The notes beneath the pieces are model-generated. The model saw nothing but the letters and a program-made list of their open reading frames with translations. It was not told where the DNA came from and ran no database searches. From assembly GCA_964494475.1 (NCBI GenBank), contig CAZBRS010000040.1, positions 1 through 57,322 on the forward strand: a stretch of 57,322 nucleotides of DNA, written 5' to 3'. Positions 10,337 to 18,297 of this stretch are shown here, piece by piece (positions within the stretch are counted from its first letter, which is position 1; every line of letters begins with the position of its first letter). Origin of the DNA: CAZBRS01 sp964494475. GTDB taxonomy: Bacteria > Myxococcota_A > UBA9042 > CAZBRS01. The position numbers and the translations under genes are program-made.

Positions 10337-10525
10337 TCACGCGGAGGTCGCGCAATCGAACCTTGCAATCTCTTGATTCGGCTTCATAAACGGCATTTTG
10401 ATCGACTTCTTGACGAGCAGGTGACAGCGCTTGTCGGTAACCCTGTCATGGGGGGCAGCAACCCTCCTCTGATCGTTCGGGATTCGGCGTCTTGCTCCAT
10501 AGCTGAGCAGGCAAAACCGTTTCAT
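10337..10525 (-). CDS. Possible 62-residue small ORF of atypical composition
   Basis: Begins ATGA-overlapping the end of the CARDB gene and stops 29 bp before queE, so its position would allow translational coupling. The product is basic with three cysteines and no recognised family. G+C is visibly lower than in neighbouring genes. It may equally be non-coding intergenic sequence between the two genes. No riboswitch (for example preQ1) was recognised in the interval 10308-10521. Confidence 0.25.
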   Translation of the reverse strand: MKRFCLLSYGARRRIPNDQRRVAAPHDRVTDKRCHLLVKKSIKMPFMKPNQEIARFDCATSA

Positions 10526-12903
10526 TTCAACGTTCGCTCCATTTCCCTAGAGAATGCCTGTGGGTTTTCCGCGACCGCGCAGAGCGCGGCTGGCAGGCCC
10601 AATCTCGACAGAAGCACCAAGAATCTCCGATGGATAGCCGCTCGCGCGCCCCGCCCGCGGCCCCGATGGACGAAAGGGGCGCTCGCGGGTGATTTTATCA
10701 CCTCTCTCGACTTGCGGCGGTCGGTTTCGGGTGCCACCTGGGGCGCCCGGAGCCCAGTCCAGCGAAGGGCTGTCAGCAGCGCGAGCAGGGTCAGGAGAAT
10801 CGCCAGTGGAGTCGCGGTAAATCGCCGCAGTGCGTCAGGCGACGAGGAGGAACAGCCTCCGGAACCGCTCCCGTCGGCGTCGGGCGCGCCCTCGGCCCCC
10901 TCCCACTCGGCCACCTGTTCGCTGCAGCGCAGCGTGGACACGACCCCGCCCTCGCAGCAGAACTCACCCGCGCGCGCGATATCGGGCCCGCAAAGGCACT
11001 CGGCCTCGAGCAGGTGGTCCAGGGCGCAGGCCGCCACCTCGACGAACGCGCCCTGGGGGCCGTTCAGATTGTTCAACTCGTCGGACTCGAGCACCTCGTC
11101 GTCGCTGTCGGCCAGCACCCAGACCGAGAAGGTGGTGTTCTCTGTCACGGTGTAGGCGGGCGTCCAGACGACCTCGTCGCCGGAGCCGGTGGCGTCGGCG
11201 GGCCCCAGCGAAGGGATGGTGGTCTCGAGATCGCCGCGCTCGCCGATGGAGGGGGCGACCTCGCGGCCGAGGAAGAGGGCCACGCGGAACGGCCCCGTGG
11301 CGCGTGGTCCTGCGTTGGCGACCTTCACGTACAGATCGAGCACCGCGCCGCTCGCCGCGACCGCCAGCGTCTCGATCCGTACGTCGGGGAGCTCGAGCGA
11401 CTCGGCCGTGACCGGCACGTCGAGCGGGCCGTCGACGTTGTTGCCGAGCAGCAGGTCGCCCGACTCGCGGAACAGATCGACCGCGACCCAGGAGCGGTGC
11501 TCGCCCACCTCGGGTTCGTCCCACCGCAGCGTGTAGGTGCGGGTCTCGTCGACGCCGAGCCCCGCCTCGTCGCGCACCGACAGCACGTCGTCGCCCTCGA
11601 GCGACGCCGTCGTGGGCGCCGCGGCCAGGTCGAGCGCCAGGTCGACGTCGAAGGCCGTGGACGGCGCGGTGCCTCGATTGCGAACCTCGACCTGGTAGAC
11701 CACCGCCCCGAGCGGGTCCCACGTCCAGGTGAAGTCGTCGACCGCGAGGTCGGGGCCCTCGAGCGCGACCGTGACCACCAACGGTCCGGCCGTGTTGTTC
11801 TTCTCGATGATCTCGTCGACGTCGCCGTGCACGTCGGCGTAGGCCCACGACGAGTACTGACCGTTCGCCAGATCGCTCCAGAAGAGGTAGACCGGCAACG
11901 TTCCGCCGCGCGGCACGTCGTCGGTCACCAGCACCTCGACGTCGGGAGGCTCTCCCGACTGCGGCGCCAGCACGTCGTCGACGAAGAGGCCCACCGAGAA
12001 CGGCACCTCGGTGGAGCGCGTGCCCGCGTTCTTCAGCCACACCGTGTAGAGCACCTGGTCGCCCTGCGCCTCGGTCGTGAAGTCCACGATCTGCAGGTCG
12101 GGGCGATCGAGGCTGGTCGTGGCGTTCACCTCGAAGCAGCGTGGCCCCTGCCCGTTGTTGCCCTCGTCGAACTCGGTCACGTAGCCCTCGGTGTCGGCCA
12201 GCAGCCACGAGCAGTAGGCGCCGTTGGCCAGCGCCATGGGGGGGAACTCGACGGGCGTACTGGCGCCGGCGGGCAGCCCGGCGGGGACGACCACCACGTC
12301 GTCGCCGAACTGGCCGGGCGTGGGGACGGCGTCACGGTCGAGGAAGACGTCGAGGTTGAACGGACCGGCGTCGACGGGCCCGACGTTGGCCACCACCGCG
12401 CGGTAGGTGACCACGTCTTCGTTGACCTCGACCTCGAACGAGGCGATCTCGAGGTCGGCGAGGTCCGGGTCGCCCACCTGGTAGAAGACGGGCCCGCACC
12501 AGTTGTCGTCCTCGTCGGATTCGTACACCGTGGACATGTCGTCGATCTGGAGCCACGCCCGCAGGGCGCCCACGGGCAGGGGCGTGGTGGGGAAGCGTTG
12601 GCTCCAGGTGGTCGAGGTCGCATAGATCTGGCCCACGCCCAGGCCGGCCGGCACCTGCCCGAACCACGAGGCCTGGGCGGTGGGCTGATCCTGCGAGGTG
12701 AACCACGCCGACCAGTAGAAGGCCTTGCTCGCCACCTGGTCGCCGGAGTTCGTGATGGTCACCGTGTAGGTGGCGTCGCTGCCGTCGGGGAAGACGTCGA
12801 CGGCGACGCACCCCTCGAGGTTCGGCAGGGCCGCCGCCGGGGCGGGCAGCGCCAGCGCAATCAACAGCAGCGACCCGAGCAGGACGTGGCGTGGCGTCGT
12901 CAT
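10522..12903 (-). CDS. Secreted CARDB-repeat surface protein with C-terminal membrane anchor
   Basis: 793 residues from the ATG at 12903 (MTTPRHVLLGSLLLIALALP, signal peptide ending near AAALP). It contains five tandem CARDB-like beta-sandwich units of about 110-130 residues; each opens with a D-L/V-x-I/V strand and closes with an E-x-D/N-E-x-NN-x-GP motif. Then comes a Cys-rich stretch (ALDHLLEAECLCGPD, GEFCCEGG), a Gly/Ser linker with GGCSSSS and one membrane segment (LAILLTLLALLTAL). That order recalls MYXO-CTERM sorting tails, but about 75 odd basic residues follow the membrane segment instead of a short Arg tail. This suggests a frameshift or lost stop near 10740. CARDB domains are adhesion or scaffold modules; the partner is unknown. 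Confidence 0.82.
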   Translation of the reverse strand: MTTPRHVLLGSLLLIALALPAPAAALPNLEGCVAVDVFPDGSDATYTVTITNSGDQVASKAFYWSAWFTSQDQPTAQASWFGQVPAGLGVGQIYATSTTWSQRFPTTPLPVGALRAWLQIDDMSTVYESDEDDNWCGPVFYQVGDPDLADLEIASFEVEVNEDVVTYRAVVANVGPVDAGPFNLDVFLDRDAVPTPGQFGDDVVVVPAGLPAGASTPVEFPPMALANGAYCSWLLADTEGYVTEFDEGNNGQGPRCFEVNATTSLDRPDLQIVDFTTEAQGDQVLYTVWLKNAGTRSTEVPFSVGLFVDDVLAPQSGEPPDVEVLVTDDVPRGGTLPVYLFWSDLANGQYSSWAYADVHGDVDEIIEKNNTAGPLVVTVALEGPDLAVDDFTWTWDPLGAVVYQVEVRNRGTAPSTAFDVDLALDLAAAPTTASLEGDDVLSVRDEAGLGVDETRTYTLRWDEPEVGEHRSWVAVDLFRESGDLLLGNNVDGPLDVPVTAESLELPDVRIETLAVAASGAVLDLYVKVANAGPRATGPFRVALFLGREVAPSIGERGDLETTIPSLGPADATGSGDEVVWTPAYTVTENTTFSVWVLADSDDEVLESDELNNLNGPQGAFVEVAACALDHLLEAECLCGPDIARAGEFCCEGGVVSTLRCSEQVAEWEGAEGAPDADGSGSGGCSSSSPDALRRFTATPLAILLTLLALLTALRWTGLRAPQVAPETDRRKSREVIKSPASAPFVHRGRGRGARAAIHRRFLVLLSRLGLPAALCAVAENPQAFSREMERTLK

Positions 12904-12923
12904 GGTTCCCCCATTACGGCGCA

Positions 12924-12952
12924 AGTATAAGGCCTTTTGGGGGCAATGTCGC
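12924..12952 (-). promoter_or_regulatory. Candidate promoter of the CARDB gene
   Basis: Minus strand GCGACA (12952-12947), 17-bp spacer, TATACT (12929-12924). The start would be about 15 bases upstream of the ATG at 12903, so the leader is very short. Confidence 0.4.
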
Positions 12953-12967
12953 CAGGGAGGGGCGGGC

Positions 12968-14821
12968 TCAGCGGCCGAAGGTGAACGTGACGCCCACGCC
13001 GACCTGCTTGTTCTCGAAGTCGTATTTGACGTACACGGGGATCTTGCGCCACTGCACGCCGGCCCGGACCTCGGTGCCGCCCGTGCGATCGTCGCCGAAC
13101 TGGGTGGCCACACCGCCGATGATGCCGAAGTTGTCGTTGATGGGCTTCATGCCCATGAGCTCGGCGCTGCCTCGCGAGAAGCGCCCGTCCTTCAACGTGG
13201 CGTCGGCGCTGCCGCGCACCAGGAAGTCGTTGAGGGTGTGCTCGACCGTCAGCTTGAACTGGTCGCTCGTCACGTCGTTGGCGCGATCGTGCTTGTACTC
13301 GAAGAGGGCGGCCTCGAAGGCCTTGGGATCGCGGTAGCCGAACATCAGCGACGCGCGGTTCAATTGGCTGCGATCGAGATCGAGGCCCACGGAGCCGCCG
13401 TAGCTCCACTTGGAATCGGCGCCGCCGAGCCTGCCCTCGACGCCAGCGTCGAGCGTGTTGCCGCTCTTGCCGAACTTCGAGTCGAGCGAGGCCGTGAGCG
13501 AGCCGAAGTCGTACTTGAGGCCCATGGACCCTTCGGTCTCGTGCGTGTCGGCGTACTCGGTGGCCTTGAGGTTGCCCGTGAGGGGGCCCTCACCCCCGAT
13601 GCTCACGTCGTGGGTGGTGGCCAGCCGGTCGTTGGCCAGGCCCACGCGCCGGTTGTAGCCGAGGTTGCCCTCGCGCATGGAGTAGCCGAGGCCCACGGCG
13701 CCCGCGGTGCGCGTGGCGCCGCCCGCGTCGCGCGTGCGGGTGCCCTCGCCCTCGAGCGAGTAGCCGTCGAACAGGTCGGTGCGTGCGCCCAGCTTGAGCG
13801 TGTAGCTGTCGTCGCTGCCGAAGCGACCCTCGGTGCTCAGGTTGCGCTTCTCGTCGCCGAGCTTCAGGTTCACGTCGGTCTCGGCCGAGTCCTTGCCCGC
13901 CACCTCGCGCCACTTCTGACCGATCGAACCGCTGGCCGGACCGAGCTCGCCGCCGGCGCGCAGGCCGATGACGAAGTCGCCGTTGTCCTTGTACTCGCCC
14001 TCGCCCCGGATCTCGCCGCGGGCCCCCTTCTCGCCGTAGGCGACGCCCGCCGCCACGGTCGTGGTGGCCGGGCCGTCCTTGGGGCGATCGTGCTTGGCCG
14101 ACAGGTCGGCCTTCAGCTTGCCCTTCTCGTAGGTGAGGGCGGCGCGCACCGACTCGAGCGCGATCTCGCGCAGCTTGCCGACCTTGGCGCCCGCGTCGAC
14201 CGACAGGCCGTTGCCGAAGTCCTTCTTGTACTTGAGCTCGGGGATCTTGGCGTTGGCCGCGATGGCCCCGGCGGCGGCCAGCAGCGCGATGGCGACCACG
14301 GTCTTGGGGTGCGCCTCGGCCCACTGGCTGATCTTCTCGGCCAGGCCCTTGCCGGACTCGGACGCCAGGTAGGCGTCGGCCTCCTCCTCGGCCCACTTCG
14401 ACAGCTCGGGCAGCAGCTTGGCCAGCGCGCCTTCGAGGCCGGGCAGCGAGCCCTCGAGGCTGCCTCCCTGCTTCTCGGCCTCACCGACCAGGTACTTGAT
14501 CAACGCCTCGGCGCCCTTGTCGCCGTGCTTCAGGATCTTGTCGGGCGACAGCTCCTTGTGCAGCAGCTTGTACGTCTCGCCACCGAGCCACGTGCCGAGG
14601 GTGTCTTCGTATCCCAGGCGCGCCGCGGCGATGCGCTCGCCCTCCTTCTTCTTCTTTTCTTCCGGGCTGAGCTCGGCCTTGCCCTCTTCGTAGGGCTTCT
14701 GCCCGGCCACGCGCAGGGCCCCTCCGGCCGCCGTGGCCTGCGCCCCCTCGAGGGGCCGGCCAGGCGTGACCTGGGGCTGCTGCTGGGGCTGCTGGGCGAG
14801 CTTGGGATCGGTATCGGGCAT
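12968..14821 (-). CDS. Large beta-strand-rich protein without Sec signal, unknown function
   Basis: 617 residues from the ATG at 14821 (GGAGG 5 bases upstream). The N-terminal ~60 residues are Gln/Pro- and Lys/Glu-rich and disordered-looking, followed by a helical, charged region to about residue 185. A hydrophobic stretch (TVVAIALLAAAGAIAANA) comes next, then about 400 residues of alternating Gly/Asp/aromatic beta-strands with porin-like repeats (LKLGARTDLFDG, VGLGYSMREG) ending in VGVGVTFTFGR. The second part looks like an outer-membrane barrel, yet there is no signal peptide. This layout could suit a toxin, a non-Sec-secreted effector or an inner-membrane-targeted protein. No family was recognised. 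Confidence 0.7.
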   Translation of the reverse strand: MPDTDPKLAQQPQQQPQVTPGRPLEGAQATAAGGALRVAGQKPYEEGKAELSPEEKKKKEGERIAAARLGYEDTLGTWLGGETYKLLHKELSPDKILKHGDKGAEALIKYLVGEAEKQGGSLEGSLPGLEGALAKLLPELSKWAEEEADAYLASESGKGLAEKISQWAEAHPKTVVAIALLAAAGAIAANAKIPELKYKKDFGNGLSVDAGAKVGKLREIALESVRAALTYEKGKLKADLSAKHDRPKDGPATTTVAAGVAYGEKGARGEIRGEGEYKDNGDFVIGLRAGGELGPASGSIGQKWREVAGKDSAETDVNLKLGDEKRNLSTEGRFGSDDSYTLKLGARTDLFDGYSLEGEGTRTRDAGGATRTAGAVGLGYSMREGNLGYNRRVGLANDRLATTHDVSIGGEGPLTGNLKATEYADTHETEGSMGLKYDFGSLTASLDSKFGKSGNTLDAGVEGRLGGADSKWSYGGSVGLDLDRSQLNRASLMFGYRDPKAFEAALFEYKHDRANDVTSDQFKLTVEHTLNDFLVRGSADATLKDGRFSRGSAELMGMKPINDNFGIIGGVATQFGDDRTGGTEVRAGVQWRKIPVYVKYDFENKQVGVGVTFTFGR

Positions 14822-14845
14822 GGGAGCCTCCACGTCGTGCTGAAG

Positions 14846-14873
14846 ATTGTACGGAAAGCACGCCAGGATTCAA
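14846..14873 (-). promoter_or_regulatory. Candidate promoter of the beta-rich protein gene
   Basis: Minus strand TTGAAT (14873-14868), 16-bp spacer, TACAAT (14851-14846). On the opposite strand a perfect TTGACA at 14888-14893 may serve proC, though no convincing -10 follows at the right distance. Confidence 0.45.
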
Positions 14874-14946
14874 CGGGCGCCCTCCGCTTGACACGACCCC
14901 GCGCCTGTGGAGGATTGCGCCCGCCTATCGGCAAGGGGAGTCTCCG

Positions 14947-15759
14947 ATGAACGGGACACGTTTCGCGGTGCTGGGCGGCGCAGGCAAGATGGGGAGCGCG
15001 CTGATCGACGGACTGCTCGCGTCCGGCCTCGTGACGCCGGAGCGCGTGATCGCCACCGCCCGCCACGCGGCGTCGCTCGAGAAGATGTCCGAGCGCCGCA
15101 TCGGCACCAGCCTCGACAACCTGGCCGCAGCGCAAGGCGCCGACGTGATCGTCCTGGCCGTGCACCCCGACGAGACCGCCGACGTGCTGCGCCAGATCGC
15201 GCCCTGCCTCGGCCCCGACAAGCTGCTCGTCTCGATCGTCACCGGCGTGCGCACCCGGCGCCTCGAAGACATGATCGGCGCCGACGTGCCGGTGCTCCGC
15301 GCCAACCCGAACATCGCGGTCGTCGTGCAGCAGTCGGCCACCATCGTGTGCCGCGGCCGCTTCGCGACCGACGCGCACGTGGCCCTGGTCAAGCAGATCT
15401 TCGCGACCGTCGGGTTGGTCGAAGAGCTGGACGAGCGCCACATGAACGCCTCGACCGGCCTGGGCGGCTGCGGCCCGGCCTTCGTCTTCAAGATCATCGA
15501 GGCCCTGTCGGAGGGCGGCGTGAAGATGGGCCTGCCCCGCGACGTGTCGCGCAAGCTGGCGGCGCAGGTGCTGCGCGGCGCCTCGGAGCTGGTGCTGAAG
15601 ACCGGGCGCCACCCGGCGGCGCTGAAGGACGAGGTGACCACCCCCGGCGGCTGCACGATCGACGGCATCGCCAAGCTCGAAGAGCGCGGCCTTGCCATCG
15701 CCCTGATTGACGCCGTCGAGACCTCGACCCGCAAGGCCGGCATGCTCTGGCCGGAGTAG
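14947..15759 (+). CDS. proC: Pyrroline-5-carboxylate reductase
   Basis: 270 residues; NAD(P)H-dependent last step of proline synthesis in the cytoplasm. The Rossmann motif VLGGAGKMGSAL sits at the N-terminus. RANPNIAVVV corresponds to the RxMPN strand, GLGGCGPAFVF to LSGSGPAY, and DEVTTPGGCTIDGI to the VTSPGGTT signature. The Gly-Cys-Gly and Gly-Gly-Cys-Thr substitutions are minor variants. The ATG has GGGGAG upstream. It is separated from mreB by 88 bp that contains its own promoter, so the pair need not be one operon. Confidence 0.95.
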   Translation: MNGTRFAVLGGAGKMGSALIDGLLASGLVTPERVIATARHAASLEKMSERRIGTSLDNLAAAQGADVIVLAVHPDETADVLRQIAPCLGPDKLLVSIVTGVRTRRLEDMIGADVPVLRANPNIAVVVQQSATIVCRGRFATDAHVALVKQIFATVGLVEELDERHMNASTGLGGCGPAFVFKIIEALSEGGVKMGLPRDVSRKLAAQVLRGASELVLKTGRHPAALKDEVTTPGGCTIDGIAKLEERGLAIALIDAVETSTRKAGMLWPE

Positions 15760-15786
15760 GGACAACCGTCGCGCTTGCCCAATAGG

Positions 15787-15816
15787 TTGCCAGCGACCCC
15801 CGTTTCGGGGTAAAGT
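15787..15816 (+). promoter_or_regulatory. Candidate promoter of mreBCD
   Basis: TTGCCA (15787-15792), 18-bp spacer, TAAAGT (15811-15816), followed by about 30 bp to the mreB ATG. A 5-bp hairpin CCCCG-TTT-CGGGG lies in the spacer. Confidence 0.4.
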
Positions 15817-15847
15817 CAGTCGCTTGTCATTGCCCGATCGAAGCCGG

Positions 15848-16885
15848 ATGCTCGACTGGTTCTACGACCTCTTCTCGAACGACCTCGCGATCGACCTGGG
15901 GACCGCCAACACCAAGGTCTTCGTGAAGGGCAAGGGCATCGTCTCGTGCGAGCCCTCGGTGGTGGCCATCCAGCGCACCTACCGCGGGGGCAAGACGGTG
16001 CTGGCCGTGGGCCAGGAGGCCAAGGAGATGCTGGGTCGAAACCCCGGCAACATCACCGTCATCCGCCCCATGCGCGACGGCGTCATCGCCAACTTCGAGG
16101 TCACCGGCGAGATGCTGCGCTACTTCATCCAGAAGGCGCACAACCGCCGCACGCTCGTGCGCCCGCGCATCATCGTGTGCATCCCGTTCGGCGTGACCGA
16201 GGTCGAGAAGCGCGCCGTGCGCGAATCGGCCGAGGCCGCCAGCGCGCGCGAGGTCTACCTGGTCGAAGAGCCCCTCGCGGCCGCCATCGGCGCCGGCCTG
16301 CCCATCACCGAGCCGTCGGGCAACATGGTGGTCGGCATCGGCGGGGGCACCACCGAGGTGGCCATCATCTCGCTCTCGGGCATCGTGCACAGCCAGTCGG
16401 TCAAGGTGGGCGGCGACAAGATGGACGCCGCGATCATCGCGCACCTCAAGCGCAAGTACAACCTGCTGGTGGGCGAGACCACGGCCGAGAACATCAAAAA
16501 AGAGATCGGCAACGCGTGGCCCGATCGGGACGTACAGACCAAGGACGTGAAGGGCCGCGATCTGGTGCACGGCATCCCCAAGATCGTCACGGTCAACTCG
16601 AACGAGATCCGCGACGCGCTGTCCGAACCCTTGGACCAGATCGTGAACGCGGTGAAGACCTCGCTCGAGGCCACGCCCCCCGAGCTGTCGGCCGACATCG
16701 TCGACAAGGGCATCATGCTCACCGGCGGGGGCGCGCTCCTCCGGAACCTCGACATGCTCCTGCGCGAGGAGACCGGCCTGCCCGTGATGGTGGCCGAGGA
16801 CCCCATCAGCTCGGTCGTGCTGGGCGCGGGGCGCATCCTCGACGACATCGATCTCCTGCGCGAGATCACGATCCAGAGCGGATGA
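15848..16885 (+). CDS. mreB: Rod-shape actin homologue MreB
   Basis: 345 residues, typical length. It forms membrane-associated filaments that direct lateral peptidoglycan synthesis. The N-terminal MLDWFYDLFSNDLAIDLGTANT carries the amphipathic membrane-binding helix and phosphate-1 loop. VVGIGGGTTEVAIISL is phosphate-2 and MLTGGGALLRNLD the adenosine loop. The start at 15848 was chosen over a longer in-frame ORF because it matches the family N-terminus. It ends in a 4-bp ATGA overlap with mreC. Confidence 0.98.
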   Translation: MLDWFYDLFSNDLAIDLGTANTKVFVKGKGIVSCEPSVVAIQRTYRGGKTVLAVGQEAKEMLGRNPGNITVIRPMRDGVIANFEVTGEMLRYFIQKAHNRRTLVRPRIIVCIPFGVTEVEKRAVRESAEAASAREVYLVEEPLAAAIGAGLPITEPSGNMVVGIGGGTTEVAIISLSGIVHSQSVKVGGDKMDAAIIAHLKRKYNLLVGETTAENIKKEIGNAWPDRDVQTKDVKGRDLVHGIPKIVTVNSNEIRDALSEPLDQIVNAVKTSLEATPPELSADIVDKGIMLTGGGALLRNLDMLLREETGLPVMVAEDPISSVVLGAGRILDDIDLLREITIQSG

Positions 16886-17754
16886 AAGACTTCTTCGGCA
16901 AATACCGCGACCTGGTGGGCATCTCGATCCTGCTGGTGTTGCCGCTGGTGGCCCTCTTCTACTCGGGCCGCGACCGCGAGAAGCTGCGGCCCCTGGCCAA
17001 CGCGCTCTCGTCGCTGGCCGTGCCCATCGAAATCGTGGGCGACGCGGCCTTCTCGACCCTGGCCGACCTGTGGCGCGGCTACGTCGACCTGGTCGGGGTC
17101 AAAGACGAGAGCGAGCGCCTGCAGAAGGAGGTCCAGACCCTCACGGGCGATCTGCTGCGCCTCAAGCACATCGAGATCGAAAACCGGCGGCTGAAGGGTC
17201 TGTGCGAGTTCAAGCGTGATCAGGGGCGCTTCCGCTACGTGGCCGCGCGGGTGATCGGCTGGAGCCCCTCGCCCTCGCAGAGCGTGATGAAGATCGTGCT
17301 CGATCGCGGCGAGGCCGACGGCATCAAGGCCGGTATGCCCGTGGTCACGAACGAGGGCCTCATCGGGCGCATCGAGCGCCTGACGGGCGGCGTGGCCGAG
17401 GTCATGCTCATCGTCGACCCGCGCTCGCGGCTGAACGTGAAGATCGCCGAGAAGGGCGTGACCGGCACGCTGGTGGGCAGCGGCGACCGTGAGCGCTTCA
17501 CCGCGCGCCTGCTGCACGTGCAGAAGGGCACCGACGTCGATCGGCTCGACACGGTGGTCACCTCGGGCTTCGACGGCCTGTTCCCGCCCGATCTCGAGGT
17601 GGGCTACGTCATGACCGAGGCCACGCAGCAGACCGGGCTGTTCTACGAGGTGCCCATCCTGCCGGCCGTCGACTTCGGCCGCCTGCAGGAGGTGCTGATC
17701 GTGGCGGGCACGATCGAGCCCGCCCCCCAGGCCGGCCCCGGAGGCCCGCGATGA
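16882..17754 (+). CDS. mreC: Rod-shape determining protein MreC
   Basis: 290 residues. A short cytoplasmic N-terminus (MKDFFGKYRD) is followed by one membrane helix (LVGISILLVLPLVALFYSG), a periplasmic coiled coil (ESERLQKEVQTLTGDLLRLK) and the two beta-barrel lobes. Family strands visible are VMKIVLDRGEADGIKAGMPVV, EGLIGRI and SRLNVKI. MreC links MreB to periplasmic elongasome enzymes. It overlaps mreB and mreD by 4 bp each, indicating translational coupling. Confidence 0.96.
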   Translation: MKDFFGKYRDLVGISILLVLPLVALFYSGRDREKLRPLANALSSLAVPIEIVGDAAFSTLADLWRGYVDLVGVKDESERLQKEVQTLTGDLLRLKHIEIENRRLKGLCEFKRDQGRFRYVAARVIGWSPSPSQSVMKIVLDRGEADGIKAGMPVVTNEGLIGRIERLTGGVAEVMLIVDPRSRLNVKIAEKGVTGTLVGSGDRERFTARLLHVQKGTDVDRLDTVVTSGFDGLFPPDLEVGYVMTEATQQTGLFYEVPILPAVDFGRLQEVLIVAGTIEPAPQAGPGGPR

Positions 17755-18266
17755 GGGGCTTCGTGCTGTGGCTCCTGGCCTACGTCTTCACGGGGCTGCT
17801 GGGCTCGCTGACCCACCAGATCGGCGCCACGCGGTTCGTGCCCGACGTCACCCTGGCCTTCGCCGTGTACGCGCTCCTCAACCTGCGCCCGCTGCCCGCG
17901 GCCCTGACGGTGGCGGCCCTCGGCCTCATGAACGACGGGTTCGCCGGCGGCGGCCTCATCGGACTGCACACCGAGACCCTGCTGCTCGTCTTCCTGCTGC
18001 TGCAGACCTTCCTGAAGCGCTGGCGCGCCACGACCTCCTTCGGCGTGATCCTGGCCGCCGAGGTGGGGTTGCTGGCGCACGACCTGCTCTACCTGGTGCT
18101 GGCGCTGCTCTTCGACTCCGAGTTCCGCGGCGCGGCGCTCGTCATGCAGGCCATCGTACCGCGCCTGATCATCACCCTGCCGCTCTTGCCCATCGTGCTG
18201 GCGCTGATCCGCCGCGTCGACCGGCGCTTCTTCCGCCCCGAGACCCGGCTGTTCTTCGACGGCTGA
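17751..18266 (+). CDS. mreD: Rod-shape determining membrane protein MreD
   Basis: 171 residues, nearly all in five or six transmembrane helices; the C-terminus is basic (RRVDRRFFRPETRL). Gene order and 4-bp overlap with mreC make the assignment secure despite the family's low sequence conservation. The usual downstream elongasome genes (mrdA/PBP2 and rodA) are absent; a convergent gene begins 31 bp later. Confidence 0.93.
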   Translation: MRGFVLWLLAYVFTGLLGSLTHQIGATRFVPDVTLAFAVYALLNLRPLPAALTVAALGLMNDGFAGGGLIGLHTETLLLVFLLLQTFLKRWRATTSFGVILAAEVGLLAHDLLYLVLALLFDSEFRGAALVMQAIVPRLIITLPLLPIVLALIRRVDRRFFRPETRLFFDG

Positions 18267-18297
18267 CCGGACCTCGGCGCGTCGGCTCGAGCAGATC

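Noticed and set aside
10308..10521. A preQ1 riboswitch controlling queE in the intergenic region.
   Set aside because: No preQ1 aptamer motif could be recognised, and the same region holds the atypical small ORF; position alone is not evidence.
10522..10740. A MYXO-CTERM sorting tail on the CARDB protein.
   Set aside because: The GGCSSSS-helix order is similar, but there is no short Arg-rich end; a long basic extension follows, so the signal is not called.
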